Source of the DNA: Zoogloeaceae bacterium
GTDB lineage: Bacteria; Pseudomonadota; Gammaproteobacteria; Burkholderiales; Rhodocyclaceae
Assembly: GCA_031287525.1 (NCBI GenBank)
Contig: JAITSU010000066.1
Span: 42,614-106,613 of the forward strand
Direction of reading: 5' to 3'
Length of the DNA: 64,000 nt
Shown here: piece by piece, positions 27,846 to 37,349 of the stretch
Layout of the letters: every line of letters starts with the position of its first letter
How positions within the stretch are numbered: the stretch's first letter is position 1
Made by a program: the position numbers and the translations under genes
The notes under the pieces: generated by a model
What the model was told of the DNA's origin: nothing
Databases searched by the model: none
The model's input: the letters and a program-made list of their open reading frames with translations, nothing else

Positions 27846-28916
27846 TTATGACTCCACAAACAGGGCGCGGTAACGGAAAAAAAACTGTTCCAGAAAGAGC
27901 CGCAGGTTCAAGGGATGCTCGCTTTCGCGCCGTAATTGCAACAACTGGCGATAAAAACGGCTTAATTTCACGGGCTGGCTTTTTTGGGCGAGCGCCTCAA
28001 TTTTAGCGCGTTGCGCGAGATAAAAGCGAATCGGGAGATCCCGCGCGGCTAAATTCAGGTCAACCAGCCACTTTTGCGCCCAATCCACGAACTGCGGCAG
28101 GGGATTTTCGCCCTTGACCGCTTTCAAGGCTTTTTCCAGATGGGCGGCGGTGGCGATGACTTCCAGACGGTCGCCACGTTGCAGGGCGTCGGTCAGCGGC
28201 GCGACCCAATCGGCGGTTTTGGCGGCAAGCTGCATCGCCAGCCCCGGCGCGCCGCCCGCCAATGCCAGCCAGGTCGCCGCTTCGTTCAAGCCGGAAGCGG
28301 CGAGGAAAGCGGCGGCGCGTGTCGCGTCAGGCAGCGGCACGGCGAGATTCTGGCAGCGGCTTCGCAAGGTGGGCAACAGGCGCATCGGCTCATTGGAAAT
28401 CAATAAAAACAGGGTGTTCGCGGGCGGTTCTTCCAGCACTTTCAACAGCGCGTTCGCCGCCGCGCGGTTCATGCTTTCCGCCGGATAGACGAGGATGATG
28501 CGCGACTTCTGCCGGTGCGTGCCGACGGCGAAAAACTCGTCCAACTCTCGCACCTGGTCGATGATGATTTGTTGCCCGCTGCGGTTGGATTTTTCAGCTT
28601 TGTCGGCGCTTTCTGTTGATGCCGCTTTGTCGGCTTTGCCGGATTTTTTTTCTTCCGCCGTCGCGCGCATGGCTTCCGGCATGAGCATACGAAAATCCGG
28701 GTGGTTGCCCTGTTCGAGCCAGTGGCAGGCGAGGCATTTGCCGCAGGCGCTACCGTCGGCGCATGGCGCTTCGCAGAGCAGGCTTGCCGCGAATGCCCGC
28801 GCCAAATCCTGTTTGCCCAAACCGCGCGCGCCGGAGATGAGCAAGGCGTGCGGCAGACGCGCGCGCCAGTCCTGCAAGCGTTGCCAACTGGCGGCGTGGA
28901 GTTCCGTAGTCTTCAT
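27846..28916 (-). CDS. holB: DNA polymerase III delta' subunit
   Basis: A 356-aa clamp-loader component. The N-terminal AAA+ module has a P-loop-like GARGLGKQ, where Gln replaces the usual Ser/Thr, as is common in the non-hydrolysing delta'. A zinc module has four Cys ([14 protein letters not shown]). SRC is present as LRSRCQNL (arginine-finger motif). A Lys/Ser/Ala insert at about 82-108 ([16 protein letters not shown]) is unusually charged. Starts inside the last bases of tmk (4-nt overlap). Confidence 0.95.
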   Translation of the reverse strand: MKTTELHAASWQRLQDWRARLPHALLISGARGLGKQDLARAFAASLLCEAPCADGSACGKCLACHWLEQGNHPDFRMLMPEAMRATAEEKKSGKADKAASTESADKAEKSNRSGQQIIIDQVRELDEFFAVGTHRQKSRIILVYPAESMNRAAANALLKVLEEPPANTLFLLISNEPMRLLPTLRSRCQNLAVPLPDATRAAAFLAASGLNEAATWLALAGGAPGLAMQLAAKTADWVAPLTDALQRGDRLEVIATAAHLEKALKAVKGENPLPQFVDWAQKWLVDLNLAARDLPIRFYLAQRAKIEALAQKSQPVKLSRFYRQLLQLRRESEHPLNLRLFLEQFFFRYRALFVES

Positions 28917-29554
28917 GCGCCGAAATCCACGAGGATTTTTTCCAACTGCGCCCGCACCGCGTCCAGACTCGCCTCGCCGTCCAGCACGCGAAAACGCCCC
29001 GGAAACTTTTGCGCCCTGTCCAGATAGGCGTGGCGCACACGGTCATGGAATTGCGCTTCTTCCTGCTCAAAGCGGTCGAGATGCCGCCCCGCCAGCGCGA
29101 TGCGCTGACGCGCCACTTCGCAGGGCACATCGAACAGCAGGGTCAAATCCGGCTCGCAGGGCTGGCTGCTGCCTTCGCCATGCACCCACTGCTCCAACAC
29201 GCTCAACCGCCGCCGATCGAGCATTTTGCCGCCGCCTTGATAGGCGTGGCTGGCGTCTGAAAAACGGTCGCACACCACCCAGTCGCCGCGTTCCAGCGCG
29301 GGATAAATCCGTTGCGCGATGTGTTCGCGGCGGGCGGCGAACATCAGCAGGGTTTCCGTTTCCGCGTGCATGGCTTCGGAAAGCAGGCTTTCGCGCAATT
29401 TCTCGCCCAGGGGCGTGCCGCCCGGCTCGCGGGTAGACACGATGGTTTTGCCGCGCGCGCGCAAAAAATCGACAATCCACGCGACATGGCTGCTCTTGCC
29501 CGCGCCGTCGATGCCTTCCAGCGTGATGAATTTGCCCCGCGTTGTGTCGTTCAT
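28913..29554 (-). CDS. tmk: thymidylate kinase
   Basis: Phosphorylates dTMP to dTDP. 213 aa with P-loop [10 protein letters not shown], the dTMP-binding [29 protein letters not shown] (DRX motif) and a LID region rich in arginines near 140-160. Second gene of the mltG-tmk-holB operon, 21 nt after mltG. Confidence 0.96.
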   Translation of the reverse strand: MNDTTRGKFITLEGIDGAGKSSHVAWIVDFLRARGKTIVSTREPGGTPLGEKLRESLLSEAMHAETETLLMFAARREHIAQRIYPALERGDWVVCDRFSDASHAYQGGGKMLDRRRLSVLEQWVHGEGSSQPCEPDLTLLFDVPCEVARQRIALAGRHLDRFEQEEAQFHDRVRHAYLDRAQKFPGRFRVLDGEASLDAVRAQLEKILVDFGA

Positions 29555-29575
29555 GCCGTATTTTCCTTGTGTCTG

Positions 29576-30571
29576 TCAGCCGCGACCACGCCGCTGGTAG
29601 CGAATCACCGCCTGATTGTGTTCTTCCAGCGTGGCGGAAAAATGGCTGCTGCCGTCGCCTCGCGCCACGAAATAAAATGCCCTGGTCGCCGCCGGATGCA
29701 GCGCCGCCTTAAGCGAAGCCAGCCCCGGCATGGCAATCGGCGTCGGCGGCAAACCGGCGCGGGTATAGCTGTTGTAGGGCGTATCGGTCAGCAAATCCAC
29801 CTTCCGCAGATTGCCGTCGAACGCCTCGCCCAGACCATAGATGACCGTGGGATCGGTTTGCAGGCGCATACCGATCCGCAGACGATTCACGAATACGCCC
29901 GCCACCAGCGGGCGGTCGGACTCCGTTCCGGTTTCCTTCTCCACGATGGACGCCATGATGAGCGCCTCGTAAGGATTGCGATAGGGCAGGTTCGCGGCGC
30001 GCTGTTCCCATTCCTGTTGCAGATGTTTTTGCATGGTACGGGCGGCGAGCGCGAAAAGTTCCAGGTCAGAAGAATACTTGTCGACCCGATAGGTATCGGG
30101 GAAAAACAGCCCTTCCGGTGTTTGTCCCGCCAGTCCGAGGCGGCTCATCAATTCGGGTTCGGAAAGCGCGTCGGTCACATGTTCCAGCCCCGGATGCGCG
30201 GCAATGCGCTTACGCCACTGGCGAAACGTCCAACCCTCGATGAGCCTTGCCTCCACCTGCAAGACCTTGCCCGCCGTCAGCATCGTGAGCAGGCTTTGCG
30301 GCGTCACCCCCGGTTCCATGCCATAAGTGCCCGCCCGGATCGCCCGCGCCTTGCCCGTCAACCGCGCCGCCAGCGCCAGCAAATTCGGCTCGACCTCCGC
30401 GCCCGCCTGATTCAACGTCTGCGCCACGCCGCGCAAACCAGCGCCCGGCGGCACACGGAATTCCACGCTTTGCGTCAATGCCAGGGGGCGCGTAAACCAG
30501 AAATACCCGCTCCCCGCTGCCGCTGCGCCAACAAGAAGCGCGAAAATCAAAAGGAGGCGGAAAAAGCGCAT
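29576..30571 (-). CDS. mltG: endolytic peptidoglycan transglycosylase MltG
   Basis: A 331-aa inner-membrane YceG-type enzyme that cuts nascent glycan and sets strand length. One N-terminal helix (about 6-26), a LysM-like region, then the YceG domain with the catalytic glutamate in MASIVEKETG, and GMRLQTDPTVIYGLG, DTPYNSYTRAGLPPTPIAMPG. A tRNA gene lies 33 nt upstream on the same strand, so tRNA and mltG may share a transcript. GGGGG precedes the ATG. pabC, often next to mltG, is absent. Confidence 0.96.
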   Translation of the reverse strand: MRFFRLLLIFALLVGAAAAGSGYFWFTRPLALTQSVEFRVPPGAGLRGVAQTLNQAGAEVEPNLLALAARLTGKARAIRAGTYGMEPGVTPQSLLTMLTAGKVLQVEARLIEGWTFRQWRKRIAAHPGLEHVTDALSEPELMSRLGLAGQTPEGLFFPDTYRVDKYSSDLELFALAARTMQKHLQQEWEQRAANLPYRNPYEALIMASIVEKETGTESDRPLVAGVFVNRLRIGMRLQTDPTVIYGLGEAFDGNLRKVDLLTDTPYNSYTRAGLPPTPIAMPGLASLKAALHPAATRAFYFVARGDGSSHFSATLEEHNQAVIRYQRRGRG

Positions 30572-30604
30572 ACAACCCCCAGGATGAAGAATGGGATAAA
30601 AAGT

Positions 30605-30681
30605 TGGTGGGCCCGCACGGACTTGAACCGTGGACCAAAGGATTATGAGTCCTCTGCTCTAACCAACTGAGCTACAGGCCC
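30605..30681 (-). tRNA. tRNA with CAT anticodon, probably tRNA-Ile2 (or elongator Met)
   Basis: A 77-nt cloverleaf with encoded CCA: acceptor GGGCCTG/CGGGCCC, D arm GCTC/GAGC, anticodon arm AGAGGACTCATAATCCTTT with anticodon CAT, and T loop TTCAAGT. CAT could be elongator Met or the Ile2 species whose C34 is changed to lysidine by TilS. The acceptor has C4-G69 and C5-G68, which are TilS determinants in E. coli, so Ile2 is favoured. The A-C-TCATAA-T loop alone does not decide. Confidence 0.95.
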
Positions 30682-30823
30682 GTTGTTTGAAAAGCCGTGA
30701 TTCTATGAGGGAAGCCGGATTATGGCAAATCCGCTTGCGCGACATCCAGTCAAACAGGATAGACTCATGCCGTTTGCGCCATAATTGCCAACCCCGCCAC
30801 ACACACCAAAAGGACGCTCCCCC

Positions 30824-31834
30824 ATGAACGAACGGGAATTGATGCTGTTTACCCGCCAACTCGCCACGCTGTTAAAAACGGGGCTGCCCATGTTGCAGGC
30901 GCTGGATATTCTGGCGCGCGGAAATCACTGGTCGCCCCTTGTCAACCGGCTGCTGGCGGACATGCGGCGCGACGTGGAGAGCGGGCGTCCGCTTTCCGCC
31001 ACGCTCGCAAAATATCCCCGCCAGATTGACGCCCTCTATCTGCATCTCGTGCGCGCGGGCGAACACGGCGGGGCGCTCGCAACCATTCTGGAACGGATCG
31101 CGGACTACAAGGAACGCATGTGGGCGCTCAAAAAACGCATCAAGTCCGCATTTTATGCGCCAGCATTCATCGTCATCATTTCGTTCATCGTCATCGCCAT
31201 CCTGCTGGCATTCCACCCCGCGCTCAACGCGGACGCCGCGCGCGCAGCCGACGCGCCCCTCTTTACGCGGGCGATGCTCTTTCTGGGTCGCCACTGGCTG
31301 CTGATTCTGGCGCTGCCCATCGGCGCGGTGTGGGGTCTTTTTCAGGCATGGAAAAACTCGCCAGATTTTCGCCAGCGCGTAGACCGCGTCCTTCTGCAAA
31401 CCCCGCCTTTTGGCAAACTTGTCCGCATGAGCGCGCTGGCGCGTTGGAGCCGCACCCTCGCTACCCTCTACGCAGCGGGGGTGCCGCTGATTGACGCGCT
31501 GGAACGGGTGAGTCACGCCACCGGCAACCCTGTTTACGACGAAGCCAGCCGCCGCGTCTGGCTCGCTGTCGAAGACGGCGCCAGCCTCACCGAAGCAGTG
31601 CGCGCCTCCCGACTTTTCCCCGTAGCCACACAGCAAATGGTGGCCACCGGCGAGTCCACCGGCGCGCTGGATACCACGCTCACCAAACTCGCCGATTACT
31701 ACGAAGAAGAAGTCGCCAACACCACCAGAGCGCTCACCAGTCTGCTCACCCCGATCATTAGCGTGGTCATGGGCATCATCGTCGGCATTCTCTACATTGG
31801 AACATTCTCGCTTGGGATGAAGATGGATTTTTGA
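30824..31834 (+). CDS. short PilC/GspF-type platform protein (orphan)
   Basis: A 336-aa inner-membrane protein with two T2SS-F domains. First: LMLFTRQLATLLKTGLPMLQALDIL and LYLHLVRAGEHGGALATILERIADY. Second: ARWSRTLATLYAAGVPLIDALERV and MVATGESTGALDTTLTKLADYYEEEV. Three membrane helices. Such proteins form the platform of type IV pili or type II secretion. It lacks the roughly 60-residue N-terminal extension of typical PilC (about 400 aa), and no pilB or pilD is next to it. ATG 30824 gives the domain start. Divergent from the tRNA. Confidence 0.88.
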   Translation: MNERELMLFTRQLATLLKTGLPMLQALDILARGNHWSPLVNRLLADMRRDVESGRPLSATLAKYPRQIDALYLHLVRAGEHGGALATILERIADYKERMWALKKRIKSAFYAPAFIVIISFIVIAILLAFHPALNADAARAADAPLFTRAMLFLGRHWLLILALPIGAVWGLFQAWKNSPDFRQRVDRVLLQTPPFGKLVRMSALARWSRTLATLYAAGVPLIDALERVSHATGNPVYDEASRRVWLAVEDGASLTEAVRASRLFPVATQQMVATGESTGALDTTLTKLADYYEEEVANTTRALTSLLTPIISVVMGIIVGILYIGTFSLGMKMDF

Positions 31835-31876
31835 CGACTTTCAGACTGGAAAATTGAAAAGCTGAACCCCGCGCAT

Positions 31877-32710
31877 TCAAGGCAATTCTTCCACCATCAG
31901 CCAGATGCCGCGATTGGTTTGCAGTTCACGGGTGGAGATGGAAAACGCGCCGCTGCCCTCATGGGACGCTGACTGCCCCGTGCCGCCCAGTTGCATCCAT
32001 TCGCCCAAACGACCGGAAACCGTGGTGGAGAGACGCTGAATTTGGGCGCTGCCGTAGTGACCGGGCGTGTCGGCTTGCTGGCTGATGGTCACGCGCACAC
32101 GGTCGCCGGAAACCCGTGGTTCGGCGTAAAAGCCTTTGCCGATGTCCCGATATTCCAGCGTATTGCTGACAATCAGCGCGCCGCCGGGCGCTTGCGTGAC
32201 TTGCCGCAGGGGAACGGGGATGGATGCGCCCATCTGAATGAAGGCGCGCTCGCCGTCCATCGTCTGCACCATCTGCGTGGAAGCGCCGGAACCGGCGCTA
32301 CGGCTGTCGTACACCCGCGCCGCAACCGGATTGCCATTCCGTTGATCATTGTCGCTACCGACCGTAACCCGCGCATGGTCATTGCCCACGCTGCCCGACA
32401 CTTGCGCGCCCTGCCGCCGCATGTCCTCGCTCAATTCGGTGGTTACCCGAATCAGCAGGCGACGGGCGGGCGCGTCCAGCGTCGCCAGCGCCCGCCGGAT
32501 TTCTTCGCGGTTCTTTGCCGATGCCCGCAGAAACAATTGCTGATTCACGCCAGTCAGTGTCGCGCCCTGTTCCAGCAAGGGGCGCAAAACCGGCAACACG
32601 TCTTCCACGGAACGATGCCGCAAGGGAATGATTTCCAGACTTTGCTGCGCCTGCGCCGGCAAAACCAGCGCGCAGCCGCACAAGACCAACAGGCGTAGCA
32701 GGATTCGCAT
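31877..32710 (-). CDS. exported secretin N-domain protein
   Basis: A 277-aa periplasmic protein: signal peptide (MRILLRLLVLCGCALVLPAQA), then a secretin N1/NolW-like domain (LEIIPLRHRSVEDVLPVLRPLL; GVNQQLFLRASAKNREEIRRALATLDAP). The C-terminal half is beta-rich but lacks the secretin barrel and pore gate, so it is not an outer-membrane channel by itself. It converges with the PilC/GspF-like gene, which hints at a shared envelope assembly (inference). The start is 79 nt from the nearest repeat. Confidence 0.78.
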   Translation of the reverse strand: MRILLRLLVLCGCALVLPAQAQQSLEIIPLRHRSVEDVLPVLRPLLEQGATLTGVNQQLFLRASAKNREEIRRALATLDAPARRLLIRVTTELSEDMRRQGAQVSGSVGNDHARVTVGSDNDQRNGNPVAARVYDSRSAGSGASTQMVQTMDGERAFIQMGASIPVPLRQVTQAPGGALIVSNTLEYRDIGKGFYAEPRVSGDRVRVTISQQADTPGHYGSAQIQRLSTTVSGRLGEWMQLGGTGQSASHEGSGAFSISTRELQTNRGIWLMVEELP

Positions 32711-32791
32711 GACGCAACACTCCGGCAGGGTGAAAAGATGTGCAGCATAAGCGAAAAACGGTTGTCGTTATAGAGGCGCATGGGCATCGTA

Positions 32792-32813
32792 GGGGCGCTT
32801 CGCGAAGCGCCCC
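32792..32813. repeat. GTAGGGGCG-family palindrome (element 1)
   Basis: GGGGCGCTTCG followed by its exact reverse complement, preceded by GTA: a 22-bp perfect palindrome between the secretin-N gene and the second TatD gene. Confidence 0.8.
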
Positions 32814-32884
32814 CGCGCCTTCCCCACGATAGCCCGCGCCTCCGTAGTATCCTGACGCCTTCAAACCCCTTCACTTTCCAAAAA

Positions 32885-33724
32885 ATGTGGATTGACAGCC
32901 ATTGCCACCTGCAAGCCCCCGAATTTGACGCGGATCGCGCCGCAGTCTGGCGCGAGGCTTGCGCCCTTGGCGTGACCGCCGCGCTGTTGCCTGCCGTGGG
33001 GCTTGCCGATTGCGCGCGGGTCGACGCTTGTTGCGCGCGCCATTCCGGTCTGCATCCGGCTTATGGCATCCATCCGCTTTATGTGGGTTCGGCTTCGGAA
33101 AGCGACCTTGACGGGTTAAACATCTTGCTGAAAAGCGCGCGTCCGGTGGCGATTGGCGAAATCGGGCTGGATGGACTGCTTGTCGATGTGGATTTTGCCC
33201 GTCAGGAATTTTTCTTCGTCGCGCAGTTGAAACTCGCCTACGATTTTGATTTGCCCGTGACGCTGCATGTCCGCAAAGCCATTGACAGGACGCTGAAACA
33301 CCTGCGCCGGATTCGGGTCAGGGGCGGCATCGCCCATGCCTTCAACGGCAGCCGCCAGCAAGCGGATGAGTTTTTGAAACTGGGGTTCAAACTGGGTTTC
33401 GGCGGCAGCCTGACCTATGCTGGCAGCACACACATCCGGTCACTGGCGCAAAACCTGCCGGAAGAAGCGCTGGCGCTGGAAACCGACGCGCCGGACATCC
33501 CGCCCCGCTGGTTGAATCGGGGGCGCAACACGCCCGCCCAATTACCCGCGATCGGCGCAGTGCTCGCAGAGTTGCGGGCGACAAGCATCGAACATATTGC
33601 CAGCGTAACCCGTCAAAACACACTCACCGCCCTGCCGGGCGCAGGTATCAGAAGTCAGGAATCAAGAATCAAAACCGAAACCGCCATATCGCAGTCTCAG
33701 TCTTTGCGCAAGGTAATCGCATGA
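32885..33724 (+). CDS. TatD-family hydrolase (YjjV-like)
   Basis: A 279-aa second TatD-type TIM-barrel hydrolase. It has DSHCHLQ (HxH), IGEIGLDGL (Glu), VTLHVRKA (His), IAHAFNGS (His) and ETDAPDIPPRW (Asp); it resembles YjjV more than the operon-encoded TatD. ATG 32885 begins the domain. The last 30 residues are unlike the family; their DNA is a CAGGNNN-type array (33643-33674), which suggests the original 3' end was replaced or extended by the repeat. Confidence 0.9.
   Translation: MWIDSHCHLQAPEFDADRAAVWREACALGVTAALLPAVGLADCARVDACCARHSGLHPAYGIHPLYVGSASESDLDGLNILLKSARPVAIGEIGLDGLLVDVDFARQEFFFVAQLKLAYDFDLPVTLHVRKAIDRTLKHLRRIRVRGGIAHAFNGSRQQADEFLKLGFKLGFGGSLTYAGSTHIRSLAQNLPEEALALETDAPDIPPRWLNRGRNTPAQLPAIGAVLAELRATSIEHIASVTRQNTLTALPGAGIRSQESRIKTETAISQSQSLRKVIA
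33643..33674 (+). repeat. degenerate heptamer array at 3' end of tatD-like gene (locus 3)
   Basis: CAGGTAT, CAGAAGT, CAGGAAT, CAAGAAT, CAAAACC: the heptamer pattern decays along the array. It is translated as the start of the atypical C-terminal tail. Confidence 0.65.
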
Positions 33725-34082
33725 ATGCCAGAGCCATGAGTCGCTTCAATCCATCAGAAATTGACATTCGGCGCAATGGCAATGCGGCGTCGAAGAAAGC
33801 GCCGCAGTCAACAACGACGCGTTCGGCGATTTTCTCTCCCTTGTGGGAGAGAGGCGGGTAAGGGGATGTTTCGTAGGGGCGGACCTGCCCGCTGTTGCGT
33901 CAGCGGAGCGCACAGAGCGGGTTTGAAACCCGCCCCTACAAACCGGGCGGGGTCAGGCAGGGCGTTATGCCTTGTATGTTTCTCTCTACGCCCCTTTTCC
34001 ACAAGGGGCGAGGGGTGTAGTTTTGCATCCGTCCCAAGAGCCGCTACACTCTTGTCTCTGTGATTGCTCGCGAAATGACCCG
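33725..34082. other. 358-bp gap between tatD-like gene and pyrC: repeats only
   Basis: No credible gene. It holds a GTAGGGGCG-family element at 33873-33939 and two short inverted repeats: CTCTCCC/GGGAGAG around 33835-33851 and CCCCTT-ttccac-AAGGGG near 33992-34007. The pyrC promoter presumably lies in the last 100 bases, but no clear -35/-10 pair is seen. Confidence 0.7.
33873..33939 (-). repeat. GTAGGGGCG-family miniature element (element 2)
   Basis: 67 bp bounded by GTAGGGGCGG and CCGCCCCTAC. Read on the minus strand its interior (CTGACGCAACAGCGGGCAGG) matches the interior of the element at 55528-55607 nearly base for base, so both are copies of one element. It is not a chance palindrome. 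Confidence 0.85.
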
Positions 34083-35141
34083 ATGCCGCTGACCCAAACG
34101 CTTACCCTGACTCGCCCCGATGACGGGCATTTGCATCTGCGTGATGGCGCGATGTTGGCTGCGGTTTTGCCGCATAGCGCCCGTCAGTTCGCTCGTGCCA
34201 TCGTCATGCCCAATCTGAAACCGCCAGTGACGAATGTGGAACAGGCGGCTGCCTATCGCCAGCGGATTCTCGCGGCGTTGCCAGCGGGGATGCGCTTTGA
34301 GCCTTTGATGACGCTGTATCTCACCGACAACACCGCGCCGGATGAAATCGGCAGGGCGGTGGCATCCGGCTTTGTCAAGGCGGTGAAGCTCTATCCGGCG
34401 GGGGCGACCACGAATTCCGATTCCGGGCTTTCGCGCATCGAAAAGGCTTATGGGGCGCTTGCGGAAATGGAGCGTCTGGGGCTGCCGCTGTTGGCGCATG
34501 GCGAAGTGACCGACCCGGATGTGGATATTTTCGACCGCGAAAAGGTGTTTATCGAGCGTGTGCTGACGCCGCTGCTCGGTCGTTTTCCGCGTTTGAAAGT
34601 GGTCATGGAACACATCACCACGCGCGAGGCGGTGGAATTTGTGCGGCAGGCGAGCGCCAACGTCGCCGCCACAATAACCGCGCATCACCTCATCTACAAC
34701 CGCAACGCCATTTTTCGGGGCGGTCTGCGCCCGCACTGGTATTGTTTGCCGGTATTGAAACGCGAAACGCATCGGAGGGCGCTGGTGGACGCGGCGATTT
34801 CCGGCAATCCGAAATTTTTTCTGGGTACCGATTCCGCGCCGCACGCGCAAAATGCCAAGGAAGCCGACTGCGGCTGCGCCGGGTGTTACACCGCCGATTT
34901 CGCGCTGGAACTGTACGCCGAAGCCTTTGAGCAGGCGGGCGCGCTGGAAAAACTGGAAGCCTTCGCCAGCTTCCACGGCGCGGATTTTTACGGCTTGCCG
35001 CGCAATGACGAAAAAATCACCTTGGGCAAAATTCCAGAAAACGCGCCCGAAACCGCGCCGATGTCCTATCCTTGCGGGGGAGACGCGCCCCTGATTCCTC
35101 TGGCGGCGGGTCAAACGCTGTCCTGGAAAATACTGGTCTGA
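34083..35141 (+). CDS. pyrC: dihydroorotase
   Basis: A 352-aa cytoplasmic zinc amidohydrolase forming dihydroorotate in pyrimidine synthesis. PyrC-type motifs: [12 protein letters not shown] (HxH metal site), [14 protein letters not shown] with the lysine that is carbamylated, [23 protein letters not shown] and [12 protein letters not shown] 34083 begins the family N-terminus. A lipoprotein gene follows after 14 nt, probably on the same transcript. Confidence 0.97.
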   Translation: MPLTQTLTLTRPDDGHLHLRDGAMLAAVLPHSARQFARAIVMPNLKPPVTNVEQAAAYRQRILAALPAGMRFEPLMTLYLTDNTAPDEIGRAVASGFVKAVKLYPAGATTNSDSGLSRIEKAYGALAEMERLGLPLLAHGEVTDPDVDIFDREKVFIERVLTPLLGRFPRLKVVMEHITTREAVEFVRQASANVAATITAHHLIYNRNAIFRGGLRPHWYCLPVLKRETHRRALVDAAISGNPKFFLGTDSAPHAQNAKEADCGCAGCYTADFALELYAEAFEQAGALEKLEAFASFHGADFYGLPRNDEKITLGKIPENAPETAPMSYPCGGDAPLIPLAAGQTLSWKILV

Positions 35142-35155
35142 AAAAGGAGATTGTC

Positions 35156-35635
35156 ATGCGACGCCTGTCATGCGCTTTGTTGTTCGTGAGCTTGCTGCCC
35201 CTGCTGTCCGCCTGTACCAATGATGGCGCGGCCTATCTGGTCGACGGCGTGCAGCAAAATAACATTTCCATCGTGCGCGAAAGCCTGCTTTGGGATAAAC
35301 AGGTCAATCTTTATGTGGTGGTCAGCCGCATCCCCGATTGCCAGCGTCGCCATTTCATCCAGAAAGCCAATCCGAGGGCGCATATTGAGCTTTGGCAGTT
35401 TAGACCGAACGAGGGCACTTACATCCTGAAAATCGGCAACGCGCTCTACGTGACGGAAACCCGCACCTGCGAGAGTTTCGCCCAAATGGACGAGAATGAT
35501 GAAGCCATCCCGGATGGCAATCTGGGCAGGCAACTGGGGACATTCGGGTTGGTGAACGGCGTGTTTTCGTTCGTGCCGACGGAAGAACCGGAAGAGGAAC
35601 CGGCGGACGGGGCACAGGAAAGCGCGGGGCAGTGA
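35156..35635 (+). CDS. putative lipoprotein of unknown function
   Basis: A 159-aa protein with lipoprotein signal MRRLSCALLFVSLLPLLSAC; the lipobox LSAC puts the lipidated Cys at residue 20. The mature part has SRIPDCQRRHFIQKANP and YVTETRTCESFAQMDE, with two further Cys that could form a disulfide, and an acidic C-terminus (EEPEEEPADG). I do not recognise the family. AAAAAGGAG lies just before the ATG, chosen over an upstream start because of the lipobox. Confidence 0.75.
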   Translation: MRRLSCALLFVSLLPLLSACTNDGAAYLVDGVQQNNISIVRESLLWDKQVNLYVVVSRIPDCQRRHFIQKANPRAHIELWQFRPNEGTYILKIGNALYVTETRTCESFAQMDENDEAIPDGNLGRQLGTFGLVNGVFSFVPTEEPEEEPADGAQESAGQ

Positions 35636-35653
35636 CCCGCGCCGTCCTGTGTA

Positions 35654-35854
35654 TCAGTCTTCCAGCTTGCGTTTGATGGCCGCGAGTTCATCCATCAGGG
35701 CGCGCAGCGTTTCGACCGCTCGCTCGACCTGCGCGGCAACCCGCTCGTCCCGCCCTTCTCTGGCGTTTTTGAAATGGAGAAAGTGCAGCGTCAGCAATTC
35801 GGTTTCGGTCATCAAATTGCCAATGGTGTAAAACGAGGCGCGCGGGTTGCTCAT
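35654..35854 (-). CDS. small coiled-coil protein
   Basis: A 66-aa hypothetical protein. Residues 33-66 (GRDERVAAQVERAVETLRAL, then MDELAAIKRKLED) form an amphipathic coiled coil. AAGGA sits 8 nt before the ATG, which argues for a real gene. It lies 28 nt downstream of the sstT stop on the opposite side of that gene's end, between a lipoprotein and sstT. Function unknown. Confidence 0.6.
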   Translation of the reverse strand: MSNPRASFYTIGNLMTETELLTLHFLHFKNAREGRDERVAAQVERAVETLRALMDELAAIKRKLED

Positions 35855-35882
35855 TGTTGGATTTCCTTGTTATAAAAAGTGC

Positions 35883-37175
35883 TCACCAGTTGTTCGCTCC
35901 ATCCAGTTCCACGACGGGATGAGCAAGCGATGGCGGTAGAAGTGTGACCTGAAAACTCTTGCCTGCCTTCATTCGCGCCCGGTATTCCGCCGTGGCGGTG
36001 AACAACACGTCGGAAGACGAATTGAGCGCCGTTTCAAAGGAATCCTGAACCACGCTGATGACAAAGCCGATGGCGACCACCTGCATGGCGACATCATTGC
36101 TGATGTTGAACAGCGAACAGACGAGCGGAATCAGCAACAGCGAGCCGCCGGGGATGCCGGAAGCGCTGGTGGTCGCGATGGTTGCCAGCATACACAGGAC
36201 GATGAGCGTCGGCAGGTCGACGACAATCCCCATTGTATGCGCGGCGGCCATTGACATGACCGTGATGGTGACGGCCGCGCCCGCCATGTTGGCGATGGCG
36301 CCCAGCGGGATGGACACCGCGTAGGTTTCACGGTCAAGCCCGAAGCGGCGGCAAAGTTCCAGATTGACCGGAATGTTCGCCGCCGAACTGCGGGTGAAAA
36401 ATGCCGTGATGCCGCTTTCTTTGAGGCAACGCAATACCAGCGGATAAGGATTTCGCCGCAACAGGCTGAACACAATGAGCGGATTGAGCGCCAGCGCGAT
36501 GAACGCCATGCAGCCCACGAGCAGAATGAGCAGCTTGCCGTATACCGTGAAGATGGTCAGCCCGTTGGTGGAAACCGCCGTATAAACCAGCCCCATAACC
36601 CCGATGGGCGTCAGGTTGATGACCCAGCGGACGATGGTGGACAGCGCGTCGGAGAAATTGGAAAGCACCGCCTTTGTCGTATCCGTGCTGTACCTGAGCG
36701 CAATCCCCAGCAAAATCGCCCACGCCAGAATACCGAGGTAATTGGCGGTCGTCAGCGCCGTCACCGGATTGGCCACGATATTGTTCAACAGGTTTTGCAG
36801 CACCTCGCCGACGCCAGTCGGCGCGTTTTGTTCGGCCGCCGTGACGAGCGTCAGGTCAATCGGAAGGATGACGCTGCCGACTGCGGCGATGAGAGTGGCG
36901 GTAAAGGTACTGAGCGCGTAAAGGACGACAATCAGGCTGATGGAGGTCTTCGCTTTCGCCCCCGCCAGCGCGCTCATCACGAGCGTGAGCACCAAGAGCG
37001 GCGCAATCACTTTGAGGGCGCTGACAAACAACTCGCCGGGCAGTCCAATGACTTGAACCTTCGGTAACAGCAGCCCCAGCGCCGTGCCGATGGCAAGTCC
37101 AATGGCAATGCGGCTGACAAGACCAACGCTGTTCCACTTTTCCACGATGTTTTTCTTTTCCAGGAGCATTTTCAT
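35883..37175 (-). CDS. sstT: serine/threonine:sodium symporter
   Basis: A 430-aa DAACS (SLC1-fold) membrane transporter with 8 helices and two re-entrant hairpins. Signatures: AIGLAIGTALGLLLPK, FTRSSAANIPVNLE (HP1 with the serine-rich tip), PLGAIANMAGAA (NMDGT-like) and TSASGIPGGSLLLIPL (HP2). These match SstT better than GltP. Several Met codons occur near the start; the ATG at 37175 has AGGAAGG at good spacing. The longer open frame upstream reads into the rnpB promoter region and is rejected. Confidence 0.9.
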   Translation of the reverse strand: MKMLLEKKNIVEKWNSVGLVSRIAIGLAIGTALGLLLPKVQVIGLPGELFVSALKVIAPLLVLTLVMSALAGAKAKTSISLIVVLYALSTFTATLIAAVGSVILPIDLTLVTAAEQNAPTGVGEVLQNLLNNIVANPVTALTTANYLGILAWAILLGIALRYSTDTTKAVLSNFSDALSTIVRWVINLTPIGVMGLVYTAVSTNGLTIFTVYGKLLILLVGCMAFIALALNPLIVFSLLRRNPYPLVLRCLKESGITAFFTRSSAANIPVNLELCRRFGLDRETYAVSIPLGAIANMAGAAVTITVMSMAAAHTMGIVVDLPTLIVLCMLATIATTSASGIPGGSLLLIPLVCSLFNISNDVAMQVVAIGFVISVVQDSFETALNSSSDVLFTATAEYRARMKAGKSFQVTLLPPSLAHPVVELDGANNW

Positions 37176-37301
37176 CACAACCATCCTTCCTTGCGGGGTT
37201 ACTACCGGGTCACTGCCACTCAACATCATAATTAAAGGAAGCATCATAAAGACATTTTCCCTTTCCATGAAGGGGCTATGACAGGTGTTGCAAATAAATA
37301 A

Positions 37302-37331
37302 TTTGCCGCGTGGCGCGGCGGGCACTACACT
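37302..37331 (+). promoter_or_regulatory. candidate rnpB promoter
   Basis: -35-like TTTGCC at 37302-37307, 18-bp spacer, -10-like TACACT at 37326-37331, ending 18 bp before the RNase P RNA. Weak match, placed by position. Confidence 0.4.
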
Positions 37332-37349
37332 GCCGGACTTCTGATTTTT

